From the NCBI RefSeq assembly GCF_005863245.1, contig NZ_VBUT01000001.1:620001-684000 (forward strand): a stretch of 64,000 bases of DNA, given 5' to 3'. The notes below the pieces were generated by a model. It was not told the origin of the DNA. It saw only the letters and a program-made list of their open reading frames with translations, and did not search any database. This document shows, one piece after another, positions 54,274-63,140 of this stretch. The stretch's first letter is position 1. Every line of letters begins with the position of its first letter. Position numbers and translations under genes: made by a program. Origin of the DNA: Nocardia cyriacigeorgica (GTDB lineage Bacteria; Actinomycetota; Actinomycetes; Mycobacteriales; Mycobacteriaceae).

Positions 54274-55545
54274 TCAGCTGCCGGTCTGGCCGGTGACCGG
54301 GCAGGTCTTGTAGTCGACCGGGAATTCCTTGATGCCGTTGAGCCAGCCCGAACGCAGCCGCTTGGCGTCACCGAGCTTGCTGATATCGGGCAGATGATCG
54401 GCGATCGCATTGAAAATCAGATCGACCTCGAGCCGGGCCAGGTTCGCACCGATACAGAAATGCGCGCCGGTGCCGCCGAAGGACAGATGCTGATTGTCCT
54501 CGCGCATGATGTCGAACTTCTCCGGATTCTCGAAGACGTCCTCGTCGAAGTTGGCCGAGCGGTACAGCATGACCACCCGCTGCCCCTTTTTGATCTGCAC
54601 GCCGCCGAGCTCCACATCCTCGAGCGCGGTGCGCTGGAACGACGTCACCGGGGTGGCCCAGCGGATGATCTCGTCGGCGGCCGTGGCCGGGCGCTCCTTT
54701 TTGAACAGCTCCCACTGATCGGGGTGATCGAGGAACGCCATCATGCCTTGGGTGATGGCATTGCGGGTGGTCTCGTTACCCGCCACCGCCAGCATGATGA
54801 CGAAGAAGCCGAATTCCTCTTCCGAGAGCTTGTCGCCGTCGATATCGGCCTCGATCAATGTGGTCACGATGTCGTCGGCCGGACATTTCTTGCGATCGGC
54901 GGCCATCTGGTAGGCGTAGCCGAGAATTTCCGCGGACGCCACCACCGGATCGGCGTCGTTGTCGGGGTCGTCGTACCCGGTCATCTCGTTCGACCAGCGG
55001 AAGACCTTCATCCGGTCTTCCTGCGGAACACCGATCAGCTCGGCGATGGCCTGCAACGGCAGCTCGCACGCGATCTGGGTGACGAAGTCGCCAGATCCGG
55101 CCTCGGCGGCCGCCTTCACGATCCCCTCCGCGCGGGCCGACAGCTCGGCGCGCAGGCTGTTGATCGCACGCGGGGTGAAGCCACGAGAAATGATCTTGCG
55201 CAGTTTGGTGTGCTCGGGGGCGTCCTTGTTGATCAGGACGAATCGTTGCAGCTCGATCTGTTCCCGGGTGATGTCGTCGTTGAATCGCGGGATCGCGGTG
55301 TTCTCGTAGGTGGAGAACACGTCGCTGCGCCGCGAGACCTCCTTGACATCGGCGTGCTTGCTGACGACCCAGAATCCGTCGTCGTGGAAACCGCCCACTT
55401 CCGGCGGCTGCGGATTCCACCAGATCGGTGCGGCCCGGCGCAGCTCGGCGAATTCCTCGACCGGGATGCGGTGGGCATAGATTTCGGGATCGGTGACGTC
55501 GAATCCGTCCGGCAGATCGGGCCGGACCGTTCGAGGGGCTACCAC
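54274..55545 (-). CDS. cyp125: Steroid C26-monooxygenase CYP125
   Basis: 423 residues from GTG 55543-55545, with AAGGAGG 9 nt upstream. P450 landmarks: I-helix MLAVAGNETTRNAITQGMMA, ExxR in DEIIRWATPVTSFQRTAL, and the heme ligand Cys364 in FGGTGAHFCIGANLARL. The N-terminal text (PIYAHRIPVEEFAEL-type, IWWNPQPPE, ENTAIPRFNDDI) follows M. tuberculosis CYP125 rather than CYP142. It oxidises C26/C27 of cholesterol or cholestenone to the acid, the step before FadD19. FdxD may be its electron donor. Divergent from fadA5, as in M. tuberculosis. Confidence 0.93.
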   Translation of the reverse strand: MVAPRTVRPDLPDGFDVTDPEIYAHRIPVEEFAELRRAAPIWWNPQPPEVGGFHDDGFWVVSKHADVKEVSRRSDVFSTYENTAIPRFNDDITREQIELQRFVLINKDAPEHTKLRKIISRGFTPRAINSLRAELSARAEGIVKAAAEAGSGDFVTQIACELPLQAIAELIGVPQEDRMKVFRWSNEMTGYDDPDNDADPVVASAEILGYAYQMAADRKKCPADDIVTTLIEADIDGDKLSEEEFGFFVIMLAVAGNETTRNAITQGMMAFLDHPDQWELFKKERPATAADEIIRWATPVTSFQRTALEDVELGGVQIKKGQRVVMLYRSANFDEDVFENPEKFDIMREDNQHLSFGGTGAHFCIGANLARLEVDLIFNAIADHLPDISKLGDAKRLRSGWLNGIKEFPVDYKTCPVTGQTGS

Positions 55546-55612
55546 CAGCGGCCTCCTTAAGAGAGTGCACAACCAAGCCGAGCCGAGCACCAGGTGCATC
55601 CATCGACAACAC

Positions 55613-55626
55613 TGGAACACGTTCTA
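55613..55626. promoter_or_regulatory. KstR-type operator, cyp125 side
   Basis: TGGAACACGTTCTA. Fits TnnAACnnGTTnnA at every specified base; 67 bp upstream of the cyp125 start. Confidence 0.85.
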
Positions 55627-55684
55627 CAATTATTGAAGCACAGGCGGGAAAACTAGGAAAGAAACCGGACAGATCCGCCGGTGA

Positions 55685-56896
<1,212 letters not shown>

Positions 56897-57258
56897 GGCT
56901 TTCAACCAATTCCCCGGTGTAACTTGAACGTTCATCTCGGAGGCGGCAAAACGTGTCGTACGCCACACAAAGTCCGGTACAGAGGACTAGATGAGATGTC
57001 AGCTAACTTGCGGCTACCGCCGGTCCGGCGGGCAAGACCCCCGCGACGGGCTAGAACTTGCTGGCCGGACGGCTCCACAAGAGCCGTTGGTGGAACCCGC
57101 AAACGCCACGCTCGGAGCCTCTGCACTGGATACCGACCTGGAAGCTTCAAGGAAATTCGGAATCAGGCGTAGGTTTTCAGTTACTGAGCCGCTAATATCA
57201 ATGATACGTATCCGAGATAACGACTGTTAGTACAGCGAAGGGAATTGGGCGGCTCACA
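56897..57258. other. 362-bp gap upstream of the EspR-like gene; no credible gene
   Basis: This gap is AT-richer than the flanks, especially 57180-57240. Short frames exist on both strands but none has a ribosome site with protein-like sequence. It probably holds the 3' end of fadA5 and a long promoter or leader for the EspR-like gene, whose ATG is preceded by GGGCGG and GAAGGG. Confidence 0.5.
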
Positions 57259-57675
57259 ATGGCTGATTTCGCGGCGCGGCTGAACAAGCTGTTCGAAACC
57301 GTGCATCCCCCGGGGCGTAAGCCGCACACCAACGCGGAGGTCGCAGCCGCGCTGACGGCTTCAGGACATCCGATCTCCAAACCGTACCTGTCGCAGTTGC
57401 GGTCCGGTCAGCGGACCAATCCGTCGGACGAGACGGTGGCCGCGTTGGCGAAGTTCTTCAAGGTCAAGCCGGACTACTTCTTCAACGACATCTACGCCGC
57501 CAAGATCGACCACGATCTGGAACTGCTGTCTCAGTTGCAGGGGTACGGGCTGCGCCGACTGTCCAGCCGGGCGTTCGACCTGTCCGAAGAATCGCAGAAT
57601 CTGCTCACGTCCATGGCGGAGAAGCTCCGGGCAAGCGAAGGTCTGCCCGAAGTTCCTCCGGACGGGACCGAATAG
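57259..57675 (+). CDS. EspR-like nucleoid-associated transcriptional regulator
   Basis: 138 residues. The helix-turn-helix region (FAARLNKLFETVHPPGRKPH, TNAEVAAALTASGHPISKPY, LSQLRSGQRTNPSDETVAAL) strongly resembles mycobacterial EspR, including the long loop with PPGRxPHT and the recognition helix SGxRTNPS. The C-terminal ~60 residues are the helical dimerisation part. EspR binds many sites and controls ESX-1 and cell-wall genes in M. tuberculosis. Here it faces an operon with an IrrE-like peptidase, so it may be the regulator that peptidase acts on. A strong terminator follows. Confidence 0.87.
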   Translation: MADFAARLNKLFETVHPPGRKPHTNAEVAAALTASGHPISKPYLSQLRSGQRTNPSDETVAALAKFFKVKPDYFFNDIYAAKIDHDLELLSQLQGYGLRRLSSRAFDLSEESQNLLTSMAEKLRASEGLPEVPPDGTE

Positions 57676-57687
57676 GCTCTCACACAC

Positions 57688-57726
57688 CACAACACAGTGC
57701 GGCCCGCCGGGTCGCACTGTGTTGTG
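57688..57726 (+). terminator. Hairpin terminator after the EspR-like gene
   Basis: A 14-bp perfect stem, CACAACACAGTGCG at 57688-57701 and CGCACTGTGTTGTG at 57713-57726, followed by TTAT. Confidence 0.85.
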
Positions 57727-57838
57727 TTATGCGATCGGTGCCACCACGTAGCGAGCACCCGTTGGCACATGGCCGAAAACCGCTGTCCCGGAGCGTGAGC
57801 CGCGCCGGGCCAGCGGTCGGGCCGAAGGGTCCGCCGGA

Positions 57839-58873
57839 TCAGGGCCGCGGCTGGGCGGCGGCCGGCTTCTTCTGCTGCTCGCGCGCGGTGGTGTCGAAGG
57901 CCTGTGCGATCGCACTGACCCAGCCACGCGGGCTCACACCCTCGGGCGGTGCGATCCAGCGAGCATCGACCACCACATCGCCGAGCGGATTACGCGCCCA
58001 CCGGGCCACCCGGTCGGCGCGCTGGGTCACCGAGTCCGGCGGATCACCGGCCGACACGATCTGCACACCACCGCCCGACTGGAGATAGAGCGCGTCCATG
58101 ATCTGCGCCACCCGGTCGGAAGCCTTCAACTGCGTGGAGGTGCCGCCCTGTTCGTGGGCCACCACCTCGGGGAAACGTTTCACCAGCACCCGGTGCAGCA
58201 GCTCGATACGCCGCAGCAACAGCCGCGCCCGCACCCACAACTCGATGACGATCCACACCGCGCCGAACGCGATCAACAGGCTCGCGATCTGCCAGGCCGG
58301 CCAACCCCAGTCCGCCGCACCGGGTTTCGCGCGCGAGGCATCGATGGCGGCACGCCGGATCTCGAGCACCGCGAGCACGGCCACCAGCGCGGTGCCCGCG
58401 GTGTAGATCGCGATACCGCGACCGAGCGCGGTCCAGTCCAGATTGCGCAGGCCGGTGACGACGATGAAAAGCCCGCCGAGCGCGACGATCACCCAGCCGA
58501 ACACATGCGTCCAGGCCAGGGTCGCCGCGGCCGCGGCCGCACCGACCGCGTAGATCGCCAACGCGATCTGGCGCAGGTTGCGCCGCGACACCACCGGCCA
58601 GGCCGCCGAGGCGACCACCGAGGTGGCCGTGGTGAACAGCAGCCAGGCCGCGACGACGACACCGTCGGACAGCATGCCCGAGCGCAGGCCCTCCGGTAGC
58701 AGGTTGTCGACCGCGAGCCCGACGTCGGGAATCGCGACCGTGGCGGCGAGCGCGACCGCGGCGACCGCGATCACGATGGCCACCCGGGCGGTGGTCGCCG
58801 GCTTGACCAGCACCCGCCCCACCCGCGCACCGGCTGCCACCCAGACCAGCATGGCCGTCAACCAGAAGGTCAT
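57839..58873 (-). CDS. Multi-pass membrane protein, MAB_1171c-like
   Basis: 344 residues. About seven hydrophobic segments in the first ~230 residues (for example VAIVIAVAAVALAATVAI, HVFGWVIVALGGLFIVVTGL, WQIASLLIAFGAVWIVIEL), then a ~110-residue cytoplasmic domain (VRARLLLRRIELLHRVLVKR, RVAQIMDALYLQSGGGVQIV). The shape and the ERxxLLH-type helix after the last segment resemble the MAB_1171c family, often encoded next to IrrE/ImmA peptidases and XRE regulators in mycolata. It overlaps the IrrE-like gene by ATGA. Function unknown; a membrane sensor or transporter is plausible. Confidence 0.78.
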   Translation of the reverse strand: MTFWLTAMLVWVAAGARVGRVLVKPATTARVAIVIAVAAVALAATVAIPDVGLAVDNLLPEGLRSGMLSDGVVVAAWLLFTTATSVVASAAWPVVSRRNLRQIALAIYAVGAAAAAATLAWTHVFGWVIVALGGLFIVVTGLRNLDWTALGRGIAIYTAGTALVAVLAVLEIRRAAIDASRAKPGAADWGWPAWQIASLLIAFGAVWIVIELWVRARLLLRRIELLHRVLVKRFPEVVAHEQGGTSTQLKASDRVAQIMDALYLQSGGGVQIVSAGDPPDSVTQRADRVARWARNPLGDVVVDARWIAPPEGVSPRGWVSAIAQAFDTTAREQQKKPAAAQPRP

Positions 58874-59388
58874 CCGAGAGCCTCATCGAATCGAAGGACC
58901 GAGACGCCCGCGCCCCGGTTGTTGAATACGCGCAGCCGCGTCATCAGCATCGCGGCGAAGGTCTCGGCCTCCCATTCGGCCTGCTCGTCCTCGCCGTCGT
59001 CGACGATCTGCTGGTGGGCGCGCTGACTCAGCATGTAGGCGATCAGATCGTCGCTGGCCTCGAGCGTCACCTCCGGCGCGGGCGCACCCTCGTGGTCGAA
59101 CACGATGTGCCCGAGTTCGTGGGCGAGAGTGTGCTCGCGGCTGGGCAGCGCGGTGGCCAGCACGATCACGTCCTTGTCCGGATAGAAGCGGCGCTGACCG
59201 CAGACGCCGGGGCCGAGGTCGGCGTCGGCGATCTCGATCATCCGTTTGCGTTCGGCGGCGATGGCGAGCACCACCTCGTCGAGGGTGGTGGCGTCGAAAT
59301 CGGCGGCGACCGCGCAGACCGCGTCCACGGCCGCGGCCACCCGTCGGTAGGACCGCGAACCGCTCTGCGCCTTACTCTGTGTCATCAC
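58870..59388 (-). CDS. ImmA/IrrE-type zinc metallopeptidase
   Basis: 172 residues (GTG 59386-59388, or ATG one codon later). The HExxH zinc motif is at residues 90-94 in EHTLAHELGHIVFDHEG, with a downstream acidic helix region (DEQAEWEAETFAAMLMTRLR) carrying the third-ligand Glu typical of the ImmA/IrrE family. Such peptidases cleave cognate XRE-type repressors in response to a signal (ImmA/ImmR, IrrE/DdrO). The EspR-like XRE regulator 1.2 kb away is the obvious candidate partner. Coupled by ATGA to the membrane protein gene and 3 nt after the GSA-repeat protein gene. Confidence 0.88.
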   Translation of the reverse strand: MMTQSKAQSGSRSYRRVAAAVDAVCAVAADFDATTLDEVVLAIAAERKRMIEIADADLGPGVCGQRRFYPDKDVIVLATALPSREHTLAHELGHIVFDHEGAPAPEVTLEASDDLIAYMLSQRAHQQIVDDGEDEQAEWEAETFAAMLMTRLRVFNNRGAGVSVLRFDEALG

Positions 59389-59391
59389 CGA

Positions 59392-60747
59392 TCACCGACC
59401 CGTTCCGAAGAATTCGGCGCGCGCGGCATCGATGCGTGCCTGTGCCGCCGAGGCACTCTGGAAGCTCACCGCACCCGACCCGGCGCCGGCGAGGGTCAAG
59501 GCGATCAGGCCGCCGATCACCGTCAGCATCTTCGGTTCGGGCAGCCCGTCCTCGGCGCTGGTGGTGCGCACATCGGGATCCGCGGGCGCGGCCAGTGCGG
59601 GCGGCGCGGCGGGAGCGGGGGCCGCGGCGGGCGGCGCGGGTGGCGCCGGAGCAGCGGCGGGTGCGGGCGGCGCGACCACGGGGAGAGCCGGGACGCCGGG
59701 AACGACCGGCGCGATGGCGGGTGGTGCGATCGCCGGCGGCGCGGGCACCGGCGGGATGGCCAGCGGCGGCAGCGCGGGCGCCGGCGGCACGGGCGGAATG
59801 GGAAGCAGCAATAACAGCAGCGGGGACGCGGACCCGACCGCGGCCGAACCCACGGCTGCCGAGCCGACCGCAGCCGAACCCGTTGCCGCGGAACCGAGTC
59901 CGGCCGCGCCGAGGGCGGCCGAGCCAACGGCTGCCGAACCGGTGCCGAGCACTCCGGCACCAGCCGAACCCACCGCTGCCGAACCCGTACCGAGAGCGGC
60001 GGAACCGGTGGCGAGCGCGCCCACGCCCGCCGAACCCACCGCTGCCGAACCGGTACCGAGAGCGGCCGAGCCGGTGCCGAGAGCACCGACACCCGCCGAA
60101 CCCACTGCCGCAGAGCCGGTTCCGAGGGCCCCGACCCCGGCCGAGCCGACGGCCGCAGAACCGGTGCCGAGGGCAGCGCCGAGTCCGGCGGAGCCGGTAC
60201 TGAGAATCACGCCGAGAGCGGAGGATCCACCGCCGAGCACCGCGCCGAGTCCGGCCGAGCCTGCGGCAGCGGAGCCCGCCGCGGCCGAACCGGCTCCGGC
60301 CGAACCGGTTCCGGGGCCGGCGACGTCGGTGGGTTCGAGGCCCGCATCGGCGGGGGTGGGGCGGCCGGGGATGGTCAGCGGCTGCCACTCGCCGGATTCA
60401 TCGACCGGGGAGGTGGAGTTCGTCGCGTTCGCGCCGGGCGAACCGTTCGGCCCCGCACCATGACTTGGCCCCGCATCATGTCCGGGGTTTGCTCCGTTGC
60501 CTTGATTCGCCCCCGCGCCCGCGTCCGGGCCATTGCCGGCGTTTCCAGCGCCACCGCTTCCCGAGTTGGGCAGCAGGCCGCCGACGATCGGCGGGATCGG
60601 CCCGCCATTGCCCGGATTCGGGGCGCTGTTTCCGCCCTGACCGGAACCATTGTCCGGCTGGGCCTCGGCCGCTACCGGCCCGAGTAGTCCGAGGCAGCCG
60701 ACGGCCCCCGCTACCGCGAGCACACGGGTGAAGCGACCACTGGCCAT
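59392..60747 (-). CDS. Exported GSA-repeat, proline-rich, C-terminally anchored surface protein
   Basis: 451 residues. Signal peptide 1-29 (VLAVAGAVGCLGLLGPVAAE), an Asn/Gly/Pro-rich segment to ~120, a short ordered-looking stretch ESGEWQPLTIPGRPTPADAG, then residues 147-307 made of GSAAVGSA/GSAGVGALGT repeats, a Pro/Ala-rich region to ~390, a hydrophobic C-terminal segment MLTVIGGLIALTLAGAGSGA (407-426) and a short basic/acidic tail. I do not recognise a family; the architecture suggests an envelope-spanning or surface stalk protein. GAGGGGAAGG precedes the start. First gene of the three-gene operon with the IrrE-like peptidase. Confidence 0.75.
   Translation of the reverse strand: MASGRFTRVLAVAGAVGCLGLLGPVAAEAQPDNGSGQGGNSAPNPGNGGPIPPIVGGLLPNSGSGGAGNAGNGPDAGAGANQGNGANPGHDAGPSHGAGPNGSPGANATNSTSPVDESGEWQPLTIPGRPTPADAGLEPTDVAGPGTGSAGAGSAAAGSAAAGSAGLGAVLGGGSSALGVILSTGSAGLGAALGTGSAAVGSAGVGALGTGSAAVGSAGVGALGTGSAALGTGSAAVGSAGVGALATGSAALGTGSAAVGSAGAGVLGTGSAAVGSAALGAAGLGSAATGSAAVGSAAVGSAAVGSASPLLLLLLPIPPVPPAPALPPLAIPPVPAPPAIAPPAIAPVVPGVPALPVVAPPAPAAAPAPPAPPAAAPAPAAPPALAAPADPDVRTTSAEDGLPEPKMLTVIGGLIALTLAGAGSGAVSFQSASAAQARIDAARAEFFGTGR
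59827..60309 (-). repeat. GC-rich repeat tract encoding GSAAVGSAGVGALGT units
   Basis: About 20 short units of GSA(A/G)xG type, some joined into 15-residue higher-order units (GSAAVGSAGVGALGT). The DNA reads GCCGAACCC and GCCGAGCCG type words on the plus strand. Copy number is likely to vary between strains. Confidence 0.85.
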
Positions 60748-61302
60748 GCGACGGCCTTCCCCTCATAGAGACTGCGCAAATCCTCGCCCGGCCACACGCA
60801 CAACCCGGACTCCAACAACGGTTGCCCATAGTAAACCGTCGCCTTCCGGCCGCGCAGCCGTACCGCCCGCTCAGGGGCGGCGATCGACCGGGCATTCGGA
60901 TCGCCTGGACGGCGTAAACCACGTCCGCCGAGGTCTGCGGCCCGCGGCGCATGAGCAGGCGTGAACAACCTGACGGTCGGTTTGCTGGCAAACCTCACTC
61001 GGCAATCGATCCAGCGGTGAAGTGAAGTCGACCACAGCCCGGGCAGCCGCGCCCTCGCCGCGAGCTCGAGGCCAACAGGCCCGCACGACAAGCGCCGACG
61101 CGCAGGGCGTCGACCCACGGCGGCCCGCACGACAACCTCCGGCGGGCAGGCTTTCAAGTCGCGGCCCGACGAGACGCCTGTCGAACACGCGGTTTTCGGG
61201 GCAGCAGCCGCTCACCTCCGCCGGAGTCCCCGGACAGACGAGACGGCGGCGCAAGTCACCCGACTCGCGCCGCCGTCGATTGCCGAGGGGCCGATACGCC
61301 CC
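60748..61302. other. 555-bp region without a supported gene
   Basis: Promoter and leader of the GSA-protein operon on one side and the terminator of the SDR gene on the other. Several overlapping frames are open on both strands, as expected at this GC content, but they contradict each other and lack ribosome sites. A CCCGCACGACAA word occurs at about 61078 and again at about 61124. Confidence 0.5.
61242..61277 (-). terminator. Hairpin terminator downstream of the Rv3548c-like SDR
   Basis: An 11-bp stem, GACGGCGGCGC at 61242-61252 and GCGCCGCCGTC at 61267-61277, lies 25 bp past the minus-strand stop at 61303. Confidence 0.65.
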
Positions 61303-62214
61303 TTACGCCCCGTAGACGGGTTCCGGCGTATTGGCCTTGGCGAGCAGGTCCGCCACCACCGGGCCGAGCTCGGCCGGGTCCCAGCGGGCGCCGCGGTCGA
61401 CGGGGATGCCGTGGCGCCAGCCCTCGGCGACGGCGATCTTGCCGCCTTCGACCTCGAACATGCGGCCGGTCACGCCGGCGGATTCGGCGCTGCCCAGCCA
61501 GACGACCAGCGGCGAGACGTTCTCCGGCGCCATGGCGTCGAAGCCCTCCTCGGGGGCGGCCATGTCTTCGGCGAAGACGGTCTCCGTCATCCGGGTGCGG
61601 GCGGCGGGTGCGATCGCGTTGACGGTGACGCCGTAGCGGGCGAACTCGGCCGACGCGGTGAGGGTCAGGCCGGCGATGCCTGCCTTGGCGGCGCCGTAGT
61701 TGCCCTGGCCGACGCTGCCCTGCAAGCCGGCGCCGGAGCTGGTGTTGATGATGCGCGCGTCCACCGGGCGCCCGGCCTTGGACTCACCGCGCCAGTACTC
61801 GATGGCGTGACGCATGGTGGCGAAATGGCCCTTGAGGTGGACCCGGATCACCGCGTCCCATTCCTCTTCGGACAGGTTGACCAGCATCCGGTCGCGCACG
61901 AAGCCGGCATTGTTGACCAGCACGTCCAGCCCGCCGAAGGTGTCGACGGCCTGGCGGATGAGCCGGCGCGCGCCCTCCCAGTCGGCGACGTCGTCGCCAT
62001 TGGCCACGGCCTCGCCGCCCTGCGCGCGGATCTCGGCGACGACCTGTTCGGCCGGAGTCTCGCCGGTGTCGGCGCCGTCGAGCGCGGCGCCCAGATCGTT
62101 GACGACCACCTTCGCGCCCGCCGCGGCGAACGCCAGCGCGTGCGCGCGGCCGATGCCGCGGCCGGCGCCGGTGATGATCACGGTACGTCCGGCACAGATC
62201 CCATCGGTTTCCAT
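61303..62214 (-). CDS. Short-chain dehydrogenase, Rv3548c-like
   Basis: 303 residues. SDR with TGAGRGIGRAHALAFAAAGA, VNNAGFVRDRMLVNLSEEEW, the catalytic INTSSGAGLQG and NYGAAKAGIAGLTLTASAEF, plus the VNAIAPAARTRMTETVF block. It resembles the hsd4A-like SDR at 39373 in layout (the multifunctional (R)- or (S)-hydroxyacyl-CoA dehydrogenase type). The equivalent Rv3548c lies between fadA5 and echA20 in M. tuberculosis. It likely oxidises a ring-derived hydroxyacyl-CoA. AGGAACACG precedes the ATG. Confidence 0.85.
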   Translation of the reverse strand: METDGICAGRTVIITGAGRGIGRAHALAFAAAGAKVVVNDLGAALDGADTGETPAEQVVAEIRAQGGEAVANGDDVADWEGARRLIRQAVDTFGGLDVLVNNAGFVRDRMLVNLSEEEWDAVIRVHLKGHFATMRHAIEYWRGESKAGRPVDARIINTSSGAGLQGSVGQGNYGAAKAGIAGLTLTASAEFARYGVTVNAIAPAARTRMTETVFAEDMAAPEEGFDAMAPENVSPLVVWLGSAESAGVTGRMFEVEGGKIAVAEGWRHGIPVDRGARWDPAELGPVVADLLAKANTPEPVYGA

Positions 62215-62288
62215 CGTGTTCCTATCGTCTTGCTCAGCGGTCGGGGTGGGCGATCAGGCCGGTGCGGGCGCTGATCAGGTCTGGTCGG

Positions 62289-63092
62289 TCAGGGCTTGGG
62301 CGCGCCGTTCGGGGCGGCGGCGTTGACGGTGGCCGCGTCGAGGAAGGCCGGGCGTTCGCCGCCGCCGTGCACCTCGAGCGTCGCCCCGCTGACGTAGCCG
62401 GCCAGCGGTGAGGCGAGGAAGGCCACGCAGCGGCCGACGTCTTCGGGCCGGGCCAGCCGGCCCAGCGGGATGGTCGCGCCGACCGCGGCGATGCCGTCGG
62501 CGTCGCCGTAGTGCAGCAGGCTGAGTTCGGTTTCCACCGGGCCGACGACCACCGAGTTCACCCGGACCTTCGGCGCCCATTCCACCGCGAGCGAGCCGGT
62601 GAGACTGTCGACGCCGGCCTTGGCCGCACCGTAGGCGGCGGTTCCCGGTGACGGGCGGTGCGCGCTGACACTGGAGATATTGATGATCGAGCCGCCGTCG
62701 GGCTGGGCCTGCATCACCGCATTGGCCGTCTGCGAAACCAGCAGCGGCGCCAGCAGATTCAGCTCGACGATCTTGGCGTGGAAGTTCTTGCTGGCGTCGG
62801 CGGCCAGGGCGTAGGGGGCGCCGCCCGCATTGTTGACCAGGTGGTCGAGGCGCCCGTGCCGGGCGACGACGGTGTCGATCAGCTCACGCACCGCGTCACC
62901 GTCGCGCACATCGCAGGGCAGGAATTCGGCCTGCCGTCCCTCGTACTCCACCGGGGCGTCGCCGGGGCGGCGTGCGCAGGCCAGCACGGTCGCGCCCGCG
63001 GCGAGCAGGGCTCGGCTGACGCCCGCGCCCACACCGCGGACGCCGCCGGTTACCAGAACGACGCGTCCGGACAGATCGATTTCGAGTGCCAC
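62289..63092 (-). CDS. Short-chain dehydrogenase, Rv3549c-like
   Basis: 267 residues, GTG start. SDR features: TGGVRGVGAGVSRALLAAGA, LDHLVNNAGGAPYA, INISSVSAHRPSPGTAAYGA with the Lys in AAKAGVDSLTG, and LARPEDVGRCVAFLASPLAG near the end. Equivalent of Rv3549c, next to echA20 and ipdAB, which degrade the last two steroid rings (C/D rings). It is divergent from echA20 across a 48-bp gap that holds a perfect palindrome, so the two are probably controlled by the same repressor. It may be co-transcribed with the downstream SDR (74-bp gap). Confidence 0.85.
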   Translation of the reverse strand: MALEIDLSGRVVLVTGGVRGVGAGVSRALLAAGATVLACARRPGDAPVEYEGRQAEFLPCDVRDGDAVRELIDTVVARHGRLDHLVNNAGGAPYALAADASKNFHAKIVELNLLAPLLVSQTANAVMQAQPDGGSIINISSVSAHRPSPGTAAYGAAKAGVDSLTGSLAVEWAPKVRVNSVVVGPVETELSLLHYGDADGIAAVGATIPLGRLARPEDVGRCVAFLASPLAGYVSGATLEVHGGGERPAFLDAATVNAAAPNGAPKP

Positions 63093-63103
63093 CGTGCTAA
63101 CCT

Positions 63104-63121
63104 ACCAAGCAATTGCTTGCT
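63104..63121. promoter_or_regulatory. Palindromic operator, KstR2-like half-sites
   Basis: ACCAAGCAATTGCTTGCT. The inner 14 bp CAAGCAATTGCTTG (63106-63119) are a perfect palindrome. The half-sites AnCAAG and CTTGnT are those of the mycobacterial KstR2 operator, but they are 6 bp apart instead of 2. It sits between the divergent SDR and echA20 genes. Confidence 0.65.
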
Positions 63122-63140
63122 TAGCCAAGGTTCGCTCACG

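Noticed and set aside
54274..55545. P450 considered as CYP142
   Set aside because: N-terminal blocks, pairing with fadA5 and the heme region fit CYP125; CYP142 lies elsewhere in the M. tuberculosis cluster.
56924..57172. 82-codon plus-strand frame upstream of the EspR-like gene
   Set aside because: Arg-rich, non-conserved-looking sequence with overlapping alternatives on both strands; more likely leader or promoter DNA.
59827..60309. Repeat tract considered as a CRISPR array
   Set aside because: Units are short, coding, frame-preserving and lack unique spacers; no cas genes nearby.
60871..61254. 127-codon minus-strand frame in the gap before the Rv3548c-like SDR
   Set aside because: Arg/Gly-rich translation, several competing frames, no ribosome site and no recognisable domain.
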